From assembly GCF_025998815.1 (NCBI RefSeq), contig NZ_AP026678.1:1116001-1180000 (forward strand): a stretch of DNA of 64,000 nt, written 5' to 3'. The notes below the pieces were generated by a model. The model did no database searches and was not told the DNA's origin. It saw only the letters and a program-made list of their open reading frames with translations. A program made the position numbers and the translations under genes. The stretch is from Ignavibacterium sp. (GTDB lineage Bacteria > Bacteroidota > Ignavibacteria > Ignavibacteriales > Ignavibacteriaceae). Shown in pieces: positions 8,995 to 18,400 of the stretch. Within the stretch, counting starts at the first letter, position 1. The number at the start of each line of letters is the position of its first letter.

Positions 8995-9104
8995 TGGGAA
9001 TGACAACTGAAGGATGGATATTTCTAACTTTGGCCTGGGGAGTAATTTTAACTTTAATTTCCTATTGTTTTTATAAAGTATTAAAAGGTAATAACTCCAA
9101 ATAA
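8994..9104 (+). CDS. MetS-like small subunit of the NSS transporter (36 residues)
   Basis: The ATG overlaps the transporter stop codon (TAATG), and an 'AAGGAG' ribosome site lies inside the transporter end. The peptide starts 'MGMTTEGWIFLTLAWG' and is one membrane helix with a short basic C-terminal tail ('CFYKVLKGNNSK'). Position, size and the Trp-containing helix fit MetS, the tiny subunit needed with the NSS-type MetP transporter in Corynebacterium, and the similar peptides annotated beside NSS genes elsewhere. It probably binds or stabilises the transporter. It is short enough to be missed by automatic gene finding. Confidence 0.75.
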   Translation: MGMTTEGWIFLTLAWGVILTLISYCFYKVLKGNNSK

Positions 9105-9109
9105 AATAA

Positions 9110-9141
9110 AAGCCCCGAAAGAAAAATTTCAATCGGGGCTT
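9110..9141. terminator. Bidirectional terminator
   Basis: AAGCCCCGA and TCGGGGCTT form a perfect 9-bp GC-rich stem with a 14-base loop, flanked by A-rich sequence on the left. It lies between the convergent transporter pair and the phosphofructokinase gene and can end transcription from both sides. Confidence 0.85.
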
Positions 9142-9166
9142 ATCTAAACTTCTGGAATCTAAACAA

Positions 9167-10555
9167 TTACAAATTTGGCAACATTGTTTCACCGTTTAAT
9201 TCATTCTCAGCATCTCTTGAAGGAACTGGTGGATTATATGCCCAATTACTGTCCTGAGATGCTAATTCAATCTTTCCTTCACGAATAAATTTATACAGTA
9301 AATCATTTTCAATCAGATAGTAAAACTGATTTCTAAATTCATCAATAGAAATACCTGCTGTTGCAGCAAGCTTAGCTAATTCATGTGGGTCATCAAAATC
9401 TGCCTGATTTAATCTGAGCATATATCTTCTTGCAATGTAGAATGATTCTGATGAAGGATCAACCATCCTGACTTTTGTGCGTCCGGTTTTAGGATCGAGA
9501 ATTTCATTAAAGTATAAAGGAACAAATCTTCCATTCTGAATTGAAACCATTGCACCGCTTCCACCACTAAGAATAAACTGAGAAGCAGCAAATCCAAGAT
9601 CTCTCGTATATTCCATATCAAATGGAATTGGATCGGCGCAGCGTAATTCATAACCAATGTTCTTTGCAACGATTGTAGCTTTCAATCCGAATTGTTTTAA
9701 TCGTTCCTGAACTTTTGCTTTAAGTATTTCACCGAAATTAATTTCAGCAATTCTGATATTGTCGTGTGCATCTCTTTCAACAGTTACCAAATCTTCAAGG
9801 TCAGCAGGGTTTAAATGTTCAACCAATCCTTCTGCAATAATTGCAACACCATCCGGTCTGCCGTAACTTAGTCTTTTTATAATCGCACCAACAAGAATGT
9901 CAACTATATGATTAAGTTTTATTTCTTTACCTGTAAATTCTTCGGGAATTAGTGTTAGTGTAGCACCTGTTGCTTTACCAATTCCCAATGCAAGATGTCC
10001 GGCTTTTCTTCCCATCGAAATAACGAAATACCAACGCGAGGTTGTTTGAGCATCAACCATAAGATTTTTTACAATATCAACTCCGATATGTCTTGCAGTC
10101 TGAAAACCAAAAGTAGGAATTCCGTGAGGAAGATCGAGATCGTTATCAATTGTTTTTGGAACATGCACAACTTTAATTCTTCCTGCAGCCATTTCATTAA
10201 CTTTCAATGCACTATAAGCAGTATCATCACCGCCAATTGTAATAAGTTTATCAACATTAAGTCTAAGCAAAGAGGTGACAGTGTTCTCCAGATGTTTTTT
10301 ATCTTTAGTCGGATTTGCTCTGGAAATTCCAATATAAGACCCACCTCTGAAGTGAATACGACTTACATTGTGAATGGTTAATTCTTTTACTCTTGTTATA
10401 TCGCCTTCCATTATCCACTGGAAGCCATCTTTAATTCCGAGCACTTCAATACCTTCAACTGCTGCACGAATTGTTGCTGCACCGATAACACTATTTATTC
10501 CTGGTGCAGGACCACCGCCAACAAGTATTGCTAATTTTTTTGGTGCAATTGTCAT
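9167..10555 (-). CDS. pfp: 6-phosphofructokinase, pyrophosphate-dependent type
   Basis: 462 residues, cytoplasmic. It phosphorylates fructose 6-phosphate to fructose 1,6-bisphosphate. The N-terminal nucleotide/PPi loop reads 'LVGGGPAPGIN'. The donor-specificity motif is 'TIGGDDTAYSA': GGDD, where ATP enzymes have GGDG, marks PPi use. The catalytic segment is 'PKTIDNDLDLP', with Lys before TIDND as in PPi enzymes, and 'FGFQTARHIG' and 'SMGRKAGHLALGIG' follow. If PPi is the donor the step is reversible and serves both glycolysis and gluconeogenesis. It stands as a single unit upstream of a shared terminator; the helicase gene lies 42 bases upstream on the same strand. The type call rests on the two motifs only. 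Confidence 0.88.
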   Translation of the reverse strand: MTIAPKKLAILVGGGPAPGINSVIGAATIRAAVEGIEVLGIKDGFQWIMEGDITRVKELTIHNVSRIHFRGGSYIGISRANPTKDKKHLENTVTSLLRLNVDKLITIGGDDTAYSALKVNEMAAGRIKVVHVPKTIDNDLDLPHGIPTFGFQTARHIGVDIVKNLMVDAQTTSRWYFVISMGRKAGHLALGIGKATGATLTLIPEEFTGKEIKLNHIVDILVGAIIKRLSYGRPDGVAIIAEGLVEHLNPADLEDLVTVERDAHDNIRIAEINFGEILKAKVQERLKQFGLKATIVAKNIGYELRCADPIPFDMEYTRDLGFAASQFILSGGSGAMVSIQNGRFVPLYFNEILDPKTGRTKVRMVDPSSESFYIARRYMLRLNQADFDDPHELAKLAATAGISIDEFRNQFYYLIENDLLYKFIREGKIELASQDSNWAYNPPVPSRDAENELNGETMLPNL

Positions 10556-10597
10556 AGTTACAACTCCATTAAATCAGTTTTATTTCATTAAAATCTA

Positions 10598-12781
10598 TTA
10601 AAGAACTTTTAGCTTAGCAAACTTAAGCATTAATTGCTTAACATTGTTCCCTTCAAAATGTACAATAGCTTTTGTCATATCTCCACTTCCTACTACATCT
10701 ATAACGCGACCAAGCCCGAATTTGTCGTGCATAACTCTGCTTCCCGGCTTTAGTGTTGCACCTTCCTGATTGAAGTTTTCATAATCAACATTCTGGAAAT
10801 ACTCGTAGTAGAGTTCTTTTTTAGTTTTACGATTTCCCTTTCTACCCAAACCACCATTTACTTCTTTATATGTTGAAGGGTCAAGTTCATCAATAAATCT
10901 TGAGCGACTTTGATAAGCAACTTCTCCAAATCTGTATCTTGATCTCGCGTGAGTGATATAAGCTTTTTTCTGGGCTCTTGTTAATGCCACATAAAATAAT
11001 CTTCTTTCCTCCTCAACGGATGTATCCTGACTGAACTTAGGAGCAATTGGGAAAATGTCTTCTTCACATCCGGTAACGAAAACGATTGGCCACTCAAGTC
11101 CTTTTGCACTGTGGAAAGTAAGCATTGCAACTGCATTTTTATCTGAAGAATAATTATCTATATCGGATATGAGAGAAACCTCCTCAAGAAATTGCTCGAG
11201 CATAACATCTTTGTTCTGTTCAGAATATTCAGAAATCCACGCAATCAATTGATTGACATTTTCCATTCTCTGCAATGATTCAGGAGTATTATCTTCTTTA
11301 AACATTTTGATAATGCCAAGTTCATCAATCAAAGCTCTTGTTAGTTCTCCGATAGATAATTTATCTTTTAATCCGATGTATTTATCAAGTAAAATTTTGA
11401 AGTTCTTAACATTCTTCTGAATTCTCTCTTTGATGTCAATTACTTCAAACACTCTTGCCATTGTTTGAAACAGAGTAAGATTATGCTTTTTAGCAAAAGC
11501 AAGCATTCTCACAATTGTTGTGTTTCCAATTCCTCTTTGCGGAAAGTTCATAATTCTAAGCAAACTTTCCTGATCATTTGGATTTGCAATTACCCTCAGA
11601 TATGCAATTACATCTTTAACTTCTTTTCTTTTGTAGAATTCTACCCCACCAATAATTATATAAGGAATTTTTTCCCTACGGAAAATATCTTCCATTGCAC
11701 GGGATTGAGCATTAGTGCGGTAGAGAATTGCAAAATCATTAAATGTAAGTTTCTTTTTGGAGGTTTCCTGCTTGATATATTTTGCAATCTGAGCAGCTTC
11801 ATCTTTTTCATCAGCACATTTTAACAATACAATTGGTTCACCTTCTTCATTATCAGTCCATAAAGTTTTTTCCAATTGATTTGGATTATTCTTTATTACA
11901 GAGTCTGCTGCTTTGAGAATTGTCTTAGTTGAACGATAATTCTGTTCAAGTTTAAAGATTTTAACTTTTGAAAAATCTTTCTGAAATTCCTGCATATTAC
12001 TTACCTGAGCACCACGCCAGCTATAAATACTTTGTGCATCATCACCAACAACTGAAATCAATCCATTTTTTGGAACAAGAGTTCTCAGCAATTCATATTG
12101 AGCTTTGTTTGTATCCTGAAATTCATCAACCAAAACATATTCGAACATAGAACGATATTTTTTCAAAATAGATGGTTTATCATTAAACAGATAAATTGGC
12201 TTTAAAAGTAAATCATCAAAATCCATTGCATTGAATGAATAAAGTCTCTTTTCATATTCTTCAAACACATCTGCAACTTTTTCATCGAAGAAAGATTTTA
12301 CATAACTTTTTCTGAACTCTTCCGGAGTTACCATATGATTCTTTACAAAGCTTATTCTATGTCTTATAGCACCCGGTTGAATTTTATCCTGATCAATATT
12401 CAAATCTTCCATAATGTTCTGAACAAGCGAAAGCGAATCTATGGTATCATAAATAGAGAAATTACTATCGTAATTGATATGCTTTGATTCAATTCTCAGA
12501 ATCTTTGCGAAGATAGAATGGAATGTTCCCATCCAGAGAGAATCCGCTTTTTTAGGTACAAGCTCTTTAATTCTCTCTTTCATTTCATTTGCAGCTTTAT
12601 TTGTAAAGGTAAGCGCTAAAATACTTTCCGGTTTGAAGTTCTTTTTTAGTAAATAAGCAATTTTATAAGTAAGCACCCTTGTCTTTCCTGAACCAGCACC
12701 AGCAATAATTATCTGCGGACCATCAATATATTCTACTGCTGCGAGTTGGGCGGGATTTAATTCTTCTTTGAATGAACTCAT
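10598..12781 (-). CDS. pcrA: ATP-dependent DNA helicase PcrA/UvrD
   Basis: 727 residues, superfamily 1A 3'-5' helicase. Motifs in order: 'LNPAQLAAVEYIDGPQIII' (Q motif), 'AGAGSGKTRVLTYK' (Walker A), 'TFTNKAANEMKERI' (Ia), 'VDEFQDTN' (II), 'VVGDDAQSIYSWRGA' (III), 'NYRSTKTIL' (IV), 'MLTFHSAKGLEWPIVFV' (V), and 'RRLFYVALTRAQKK' (VI). The C-terminal ~60 residues form the Tudor-like end typical of PcrA ('RVMHDKFGLGRVIDV'). It works in nucleotide excision repair, recombination control and displacement of stalled RNA polymerase. Length is slightly below E. coli UvrD (720) and PcrA norms but complete. Confidence 0.95.
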   Translation of the reverse strand: MSSFKEELNPAQLAAVEYIDGPQIIIAGAGSGKTRVLTYKIAYLLKKNFKPESILALTFTNKAANEMKERIKELVPKKADSLWMGTFHSIFAKILRIESKHINYDSNFSIYDTIDSLSLVQNIMEDLNIDQDKIQPGAIRHRISFVKNHMVTPEEFRKSYVKSFFDEKVADVFEEYEKRLYSFNAMDFDDLLLKPIYLFNDKPSILKKYRSMFEYVLVDEFQDTNKAQYELLRTLVPKNGLISVVGDDAQSIYSWRGAQVSNMQEFQKDFSKVKIFKLEQNYRSTKTILKAADSVIKNNPNQLEKTLWTDNEEGEPIVLLKCADEKDEAAQIAKYIKQETSKKKLTFNDFAILYRTNAQSRAMEDIFRREKIPYIIIGGVEFYKRKEVKDVIAYLRVIANPNDQESLLRIMNFPQRGIGNTTIVRMLAFAKKHNLTLFQTMARVFEVIDIKERIQKNVKNFKILLDKYIGLKDKLSIGELTRALIDELGIIKMFKEDNTPESLQRMENVNQLIAWISEYSEQNKDVMLEQFLEEVSLISDIDNYSSDKNAVAMLTFHSAKGLEWPIVFVTGCEEDIFPIAPKFSQDTSVEEERRLFYVALTRAQKKAYITHARSRYRFGEVAYQSRSRFIDELDPSTYKEVNGGLGRKGNRKTKKELYYEYFQNVDYENFNQEGATLKPGSRVMHDKFGLGRVIDVVGSGDMTKAIVHFEGNNVKQLMLKFAKLKVL

Positions 12782-12911
12782 ATTTTATCCTGTCTTCCGT
12801 ATAATTTTTATTAAAAACAGGTGCAAATATAAGGAATTATACCTCGATTATAAAGGAAGAAATTGAATGATGTAAGTTGAATTCTTTGGGTTGTAAAAGA
12901 AATAAAAAATA

Positions 12912-12939
12912 CCCCGCTCAATATTCAGCTTAAGCGGGG
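12912..12939. terminator. Terminator of the small membrane protein gene
   Basis: CCCCGCT and AGCGGGG form a 7-bp GC stem with a 14-base loop. On the minus strand it is followed by a T-rich run, so it ends the 12951-13214 gene. Confidence 0.8.
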
Positions 12940-12950
12940 AATTTTACAAA

Positions 12951-13214
12951 TTATTTCTCTTTATAAAGCATTTTTGAGAAAATATCATAGAACCAGGCAA
13001 TAAGTACACCTAAAACAAAGCCAACGACTAATCCCCAAATGAAACCTACAATTCCACCTACCCAGCTGTAAGAGTAACCATAAAAAACTGAGCTGAACTT
13101 TGACATAATTTCTCCGGGAGAATTTCTCCAGAGCAGAAACCAAGTCAAAAATAGAAATGAAAGCCCCATTACAACCCCAATTGACAATCCGAAAGCACGC
13201 TTTCTGAGAGTCAT
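12951..13214 (-). CDS. Small two- to three-helix membrane protein, function unknown
   Basis: 87 residues. Basic N-terminus, a hydrophobic helix around residues 10-28, a polar middle with 'GEIMSKFSSVFYGYSYSWVG', then a long Gly-rich hydrophobic stretch ('GFIWGLVVGFVLGVLIAWFY'). The Gly-zipper second half resembles small bacterial inner-membrane proteins, some of which are labelled holin-like, but I do not recognise a characterised family and would not infer lysis. The start is well set by 'AGGAGG' five bases upstream. Monocistronic: its own terminator lies downstream and two palindromes lie about 80-110 bases upstream. Confidence 0.8.
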   Translation of the reverse strand: MTLRKRAFGLSIGVVMGLSFLFLTWFLLWRNSPGEIMSKFSSVFYGYSYSWVGGIVGFIWGLVVGFVLGVLIAWFYDIFSKMLYKEK

Positions 13215-13295
13215 ATTGCCTCCTGTAGTTAGTTAATATTGTTGGGTTAATTAGCCAAATCAGAAATTCCAGAACAGATTATTTGAATGGGAGAA

Positions 13296-13325
13296 GAGAA
13301 TCAGATTCTCATACTCGTACGAGTA
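13296..13325. promoter_or_regulatory. Two adjacent palindromes upstream of the small membrane protein gene
   Basis: GAGAATCAGATTCTC (13296-13310; 7-bp arms around one base) is followed after one base by the perfect 14-base palindrome TACTCGTACGAGTA (13312-13325). They lie between the end of the secreted propeller gene and the start of the small membrane gene. T runs precede rather than follow them on the minus strand, so a terminator is unlikely and binding sites for dimeric regulators are more likely. The first palindrome recurs exactly at 27530-27544. Confidence 0.4.
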
Positions 13326-13365
13326 GAAAAAAAATTAAATTTCTGTTTGTTATGTAAATGATATT

Positions 13366-15429
13366 TTATTTCATCAGTACAAATTTTTTAACAGAAGATA
13401 ATTCCCCATACTTCAGATGATAGAAATATACTCCGCTCGTTATTCCATATTTATTTGCATCAAATTCGATTTCATAATTCCCTGCTTCCTTGTTTTCATT
13501 TATCAATGTTGCTACTTCTTTTCCAAGTACATCGTATATCTTTAATTCTACTTTTGATGTTTGACCTTTAACATCTGCTGGCAAACTGAATTTTATCTTT
13601 GTTACAGGATTAAATGGATTTGGATAATTCTGTTCTAACACAAATCTATCTGGCAATCCTATTATTACTTCAATCTCACTTGAATATTTATAACTTCCAT
13701 CAAAATCAATTTGTTTTAATCTGTAGAGATATTTACCTGATCTGATATTCTTGTCAACATAACTATAACTCTGTGATTGAGTTGTTGTTCCAACTCCATT
13801 TACGAAACCTATTGTTCTCCAATTGCTGTTCTTGTTTTCTTCAATGGATGTGCGCTGAATTTCAAATCCTTTATTGTTCGTCTCGGTAGCAGTTGACCAT
13901 TTTAATTCAACATTGTTACCTTCAATAGAAAAATTAAATGAAGTCAGTTCAACTGGGATAATAGATGATTGATTCAGAAAAACTACTGCTGGGGTTCTTG
14001 CAGTGCCAACGGCAAGATCTAGAAAACCATCGCCGTTAACATCACCAAATGAAATTGATGTAGCAGATGAACCTGCGATATAAAGCCAGGTTGGTTCAGT
14101 ATCTAAAATTCCGTTTCTGTTTTTAAAGATCTCTACCCTCTTTGAGCCGAAATGCACTACTGCTAACTCGGGATATCCATCATTATCCAAATCGCCAGTT
14201 ATTAATTCCTGCGCAGAAGGATTTACAGAGTTTGATGTCCAAACAGGTCCAGTTAATGTTCCATTATTATTTTTATAAATGACTGTCTGAACACTGCTTC
14301 CTGAAATTGCTAAATCAAGATATCCATCTTTATCAAAATCTGCCCAAGCGATTCCTTTTTGACTTTGAGTATTTCCAACGGTCCAATTCGGAAGTGAATT
14401 TAGAATCCCATTATTGTTAAAATAAACGCCGCTTTCATAATTCACCCACTTTGAAGCAGCAAGATCACCTTTTGCGATGTATCTGTAACTGATTTTAATT
14501 GTAAATCCTGATTGTGGAACTGTTCCTAATGAAATCCAAGCACTAACAGGGTCATAACAATAAGAATGATACGGAATGTCATCAACAAGTACAGTGTCAA
14601 TAGAATAAATCGGATAGAGATTTAATGGAAATACATGACGGATTCCATCACCAAAAAATTCAACAAATGAATATTTTAATTGAGCATTATCAAGATCACC
14701 AAATGCAACTGAATTTGTAATCATTTCATCTGCTGAAAGCCAGTTTGGTACTGTTGTAAAAGTTCCTCCGTTATTATAAAAAACACAAATTGGTTTGGTT
14801 GGAATTACTGTATTTCCCTGATTCCCGAATGCAAGATCTAAATCGCCATCATCATCAATGTCACAAAGTGCAGCTCCAACAGTCCAGTTATTATCCTGCG
14901 ACAACCAACCAGGTACATTATTTAATCCATTAGCTCCATTAAAATAAATTACTGAAGGTACAAAACTCTGATCTCCATTTGCAGCTATTAATTCGGGTTT
15001 ACCATCGTTATTCAGATCAGCAAATTTAACATCAGTTGTTGAGCGCATATCTGATGAAATCCACGCAGGTGTGTTTGTCAGTACACCGTTGTCATTTCTA
15101 TAGATAAGAACTTCATACTCAGGAATTGGTGGATAAGACTGACTGAAATAACATCCCGTAGCTAAATCTAAATCACCATCATCATCATAATCACCCCAAG
15201 CCATACCACCGATTTGTCTCTCTAATGTTGAAGTCCAATCAGGTGTTGTTCCAAATGGAATATCGAGCGAGTTTTTAATCACTTCGCCAAATTTATTTTC
15301 CTCATTAAGCAGATAGGAAATTTTATATTGATTATCAGGAGATATATCGGTTACTTCTTTCCTGTTAGTCTGAGATAAAAGTAACGAACAAAAAACGATA
15401 GTCAATAAGATTGTTTTATAACTAAACAT
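13366..15429 (-). CDS. Secreted FG-GAP/VCBS-repeat protein with type IX sorting domain
   Basis: 687 residues. Signal peptide (about 1-20), then a beta-propeller built from FG-GAP/VCBS repeats, each with an EF-hand-like calcium loop: 'DYDDDGDLDLATG', 'DLNNDGKPELIAA', 'DIDDDGDLDLAFG', 'DFDKDGYLDLAIS', 'DLDNDGYPELAVV', 'DVNGDGFLDLAVG'. About residues 500-595 form a fibronectin-like strand-rich linker ('WSTATETNNKGFEIQRT'), and the last 85 carry 'QNYPNPFNPVTKIKFSLP' and end 'SGVYFYHLKYGE', the type IX C-terminal sorting module. The protein should be exported by the type IX system and held on the cell surface or released. Ligand unknown. The linker plus sorting region is almost identical to that of the next gene. 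Confidence 0.85.
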   Translation of the reverse strand: MFSYKTILLTIVFCSLLLSQTNRKEVTDISPDNQYKISYLLNEENKFGEVIKNSLDIPFGTTPDWTSTLERQIGGMAWGDYDDDGDLDLATGCYFSQSYPPIPEYEVLIYRNDNGVLTNTPAWISSDMRSTTDVKFADLNNDGKPELIAANGDQSFVPSVIYFNGANGLNNVPGWLSQDNNWTVGAALCDIDDDGDLDLAFGNQGNTVIPTKPICVFYNNGGTFTTVPNWLSADEMITNSVAFGDLDNAQLKYSFVEFFGDGIRHVFPLNLYPIYSIDTVLVDDIPYHSYCYDPVSAWISLGTVPQSGFTIKISYRYIAKGDLAASKWVNYESGVYFNNNGILNSLPNWTVGNTQSQKGIAWADFDKDGYLDLAISGSSVQTVIYKNNNGTLTGPVWTSNSVNPSAQELITGDLDNDGYPELAVVHFGSKRVEIFKNRNGILDTEPTWLYIAGSSATSISFGDVNGDGFLDLAVGTARTPAVVFLNQSSIIPVELTSFNFSIEGNNVELKWSTATETNNKGFEIQRTSIEENKNSNWRTIGFVNGVGTTTQSQSYSYVDKNIRSGKYLYRLKQIDFDGSYKYSSEIEVIIGLPDRFVLEQNYPNPFNPVTKIKFSLPADVKGQTSKVELKIYDVLGKEVATLINENKEAGNYEIEFDANKYGITSGVYFYHLKYGELSSVKKFVLMK
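13406..13900. repeat. Direct repeat copy 1: sorting-domain coding region
   Basis: This 495-base stretch aligns without gaps to 15491-15985; by eye I count about 18 mismatches, only two of them in the first 240 bases. It covers the linker and type IX sorting module of two neighbouring secreted proteins whose other parts are unrelated. Confidence 0.9.
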
Positions 15430-15450
15430 GTTTTTCTTTACCTATAAAGT

Positions 15451-18400
15451 TTATTTCAACAAAACTAGTTTCTTTACTGAAGACAATTCTCCATACTTCA
15501 GCTGATAGAAATATACTCCGCTCGTTATTCCATATTTATTTGCATCAAATTCGATTTCATAATTCCCTGCTTCCTTGTTTTCATTTATCAATGTTGCTAC
15601 TTCTTTTCCAAGTACATCGTATATCTTTAATTCTACTTTTGATATTTGACCTTTAACATCTGCTGGCAAACTGAATTTTATCTTTGTTACAGGATTAAAT
15701 GGATTTGGATAATTCTGTTCTAACACAAATCTATCCGGTAATCCTATTATTACTTCAATCTCATTTGAATATTTATAACTTCCATCTAAATCAATTTGTT
15801 TTAATCTGTAGAGATATTTACCTGAACTGATATTCCTATCAACATAACTATAATTTTGGGATTGAGTTGTTGTTCCAACTCCATTCACGAAACCTATTGT
15901 TTTCCAATTGCTGTTCTTGTCTTCTTCAATAGATGTACGCTGAATTTCAAATCCTTTATTGTTTGTCTCGGTAGCAGTTGACCATATTAAGTTCACATCA
16001 TTACCATTTACAGTTGCGTAAAAAGTAGTCATCTCAACAGGAATAATATCTGTTCCACCTGAAAAGCAGATCACTCTTCCATCTCTTGAGCAAGCAACAA
16101 ATTCAACGCTAAGGTTACCATCAATATCATCCAAATCAACTACATGCTCGGCAGCAGTTGAATTTCCTCCGCCACCAAATGCATACTGAAATTTTATTTG
16201 ACCAGTGATACCATCATATATGTGAACTAAATTATTCAATGAAGCGGAACCAAATTCAGGATATCCATCCCCAGTCAGATCACTAAGAACATCTTTTCCA
16301 AGGATATTTCCACCAGTATTATTCTGCCAGATAACATTTCCATTCTGACCTTCAAGTAAAAAGATATTTGGATTTATTCCACTAACAAGTACATCGGGAT
16401 AACCTGAATTATTCATATCAGGAGTAACTCTAAGGTCTTCGATAAAGACATTTCCAATATTTGCCTGCCAGAGTTGCTGTCCGGTGTTTCCATCAACTAC
16501 ATAAACTCTACCTGTTGTAGTACCGATTACAACATCAGAACCAGGTAAACCACCAATATCAGAAATTTCTTTAACTGTCCAAGGAGTTCCAGTTGTAGGA
16601 AATACCCATCTTATGCCCCCTGTTTGATTGAATCCTATCACTTCATTTAAAGTTCCTACTCTTGAACCAGCTGCACCACCAGCATCAGTTGAAGTAACCA
16701 TATATTTCAACTTTTGCTCAGATGCCTGATTGATTCTCCAGATTTCCTGACCATTTGCTCCGTTAAGAAGATAAATCGAAAATCTTCCTTCGCCGGTTGA
16801 TTCATTACCACTGGCAGTGCAAAGAACATCAGGAATACCATCACCGGTAAAATCTCTTTTTACATCTAAACCCATAATGTCACCATCGCTGGTTGTTGAA
16901 GCATTTCCAAATTCCCACAGCACTTCTCCGGTTAATCCATTAAGAGCATAAACGAATTCATTTCCACCACCAGTGCCAATGACAACATCTTCGTGACCAT
17001 CATTATTCAAATCAGATGCAATTTGCAAACACTGTTCGTAATCAACCGAACCAGTATTAATACTTCCAAAGTAGGTTGAATACATCCAGAGTATATCACC
17101 ATTTCCGCTACTGTTTCCATTAAAAGCAAGAGTCCAGTAATTTTCAGTTGCAACAACTATATCTTTAATCCCATCTCCATTTATATCCTGAATTTTCTTT
17201 ATTGAGCGCGGTGTATAATCCTGCAAACTTGTTCCTGGGTTTGGGGGAATTTGTCCCTGCCAGAAAATATTTCCGAGTGTTGGATCAGCTGCCACACCTG
17301 TTCCTGAGCAACTTACATAAAGAACATTTCCATTTGAAGCATTTGAATAAACGATAACTGAATCAGTGAATAATCTTAATGCATCAGGATTGAACCAAAC
17401 ATTGAAACTGAAAGAAGAAAGTGGAAGAACATTTACTGGTGTGAAAAGATTTTCAAAATAAAACTTATCAGATTTTAATTTTATTGAATCAATTGTCAGA
17501 ATGCTTGAGCCACGATTTTCAATTTTCAGAGTTAGATATGAAGTTGAATTAACTCTTTTATTTCCATAAACCAATGCTGGTGGAACAAACACAATGTAAG
17601 GCGCAGTGTAAACTCCCGTTCCGGTTAACAAAGTTCTGGAGTAAGCAAAGTTTGGGTCGTTATGAAAGAACATTACTGAATCATTGTATGTCTGATTTGC
17701 AGTTGGAGTGAATGAAACCGGAATTGAAATCGTAACCCCTGGTTGAATTATAACCGGGAAAGAAGTTCCCAATGAAAAAACTGAATTACTCACTTTAGCT
17801 GAATCAATTACCAGATTTGCAGAACCATAATTCCTGATAAGTATCGAAGATGTTGAAGTCGAATCAATCATTACATTTCCAAAATTGATAGTTGTGGTAT
17901 AGAGATTAATTGAGGGAGTGCCGGAACCGGTTAAGTCATACTTAAATAATTGTCTTCCTGATGAAGCACCAACTGGTTCAGCAAGCAACCAGAAATAATT
18001 TCCGTCCCAGGCAAGTCCTCTTGGATTTTGTCTAACACCTGGTTGTTCAGGAACATGAAAAGAGAACAAAGTGTCCTTTGTAGCAAGACTAACAGCATAA
18101 ATTCTTTCATCGTTATTCTGAAATCCATCCATAACGAAAAATAGCGTATCACCTTTAACGGTAATACCCGTTGGTTGTAGTCCAAATTGTTGAATTTGAA
18201 TCGTATCAACGATTGCTCTGGCGGCTACATTAACTTTATACAAAGCAACTCTTGTATCAGGTGAATAAACAGAAATCCATAATCCAGTTCCATCCCACGC
18301 AGCACCGCCAAGTATCATTGAAGTATTTCCACCGAAAATTTCAGGGGTTGTAATTGAATCGAGCACCACACCTGTTGTGCTGACTTTGAACAAATCGCAT

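Noticed and set aside
13406-15985. Insertion sequence or transposon ends
   Set aside because: The 495-base repeats are in-frame coding modules in direct orientation, without transposase or target duplications.
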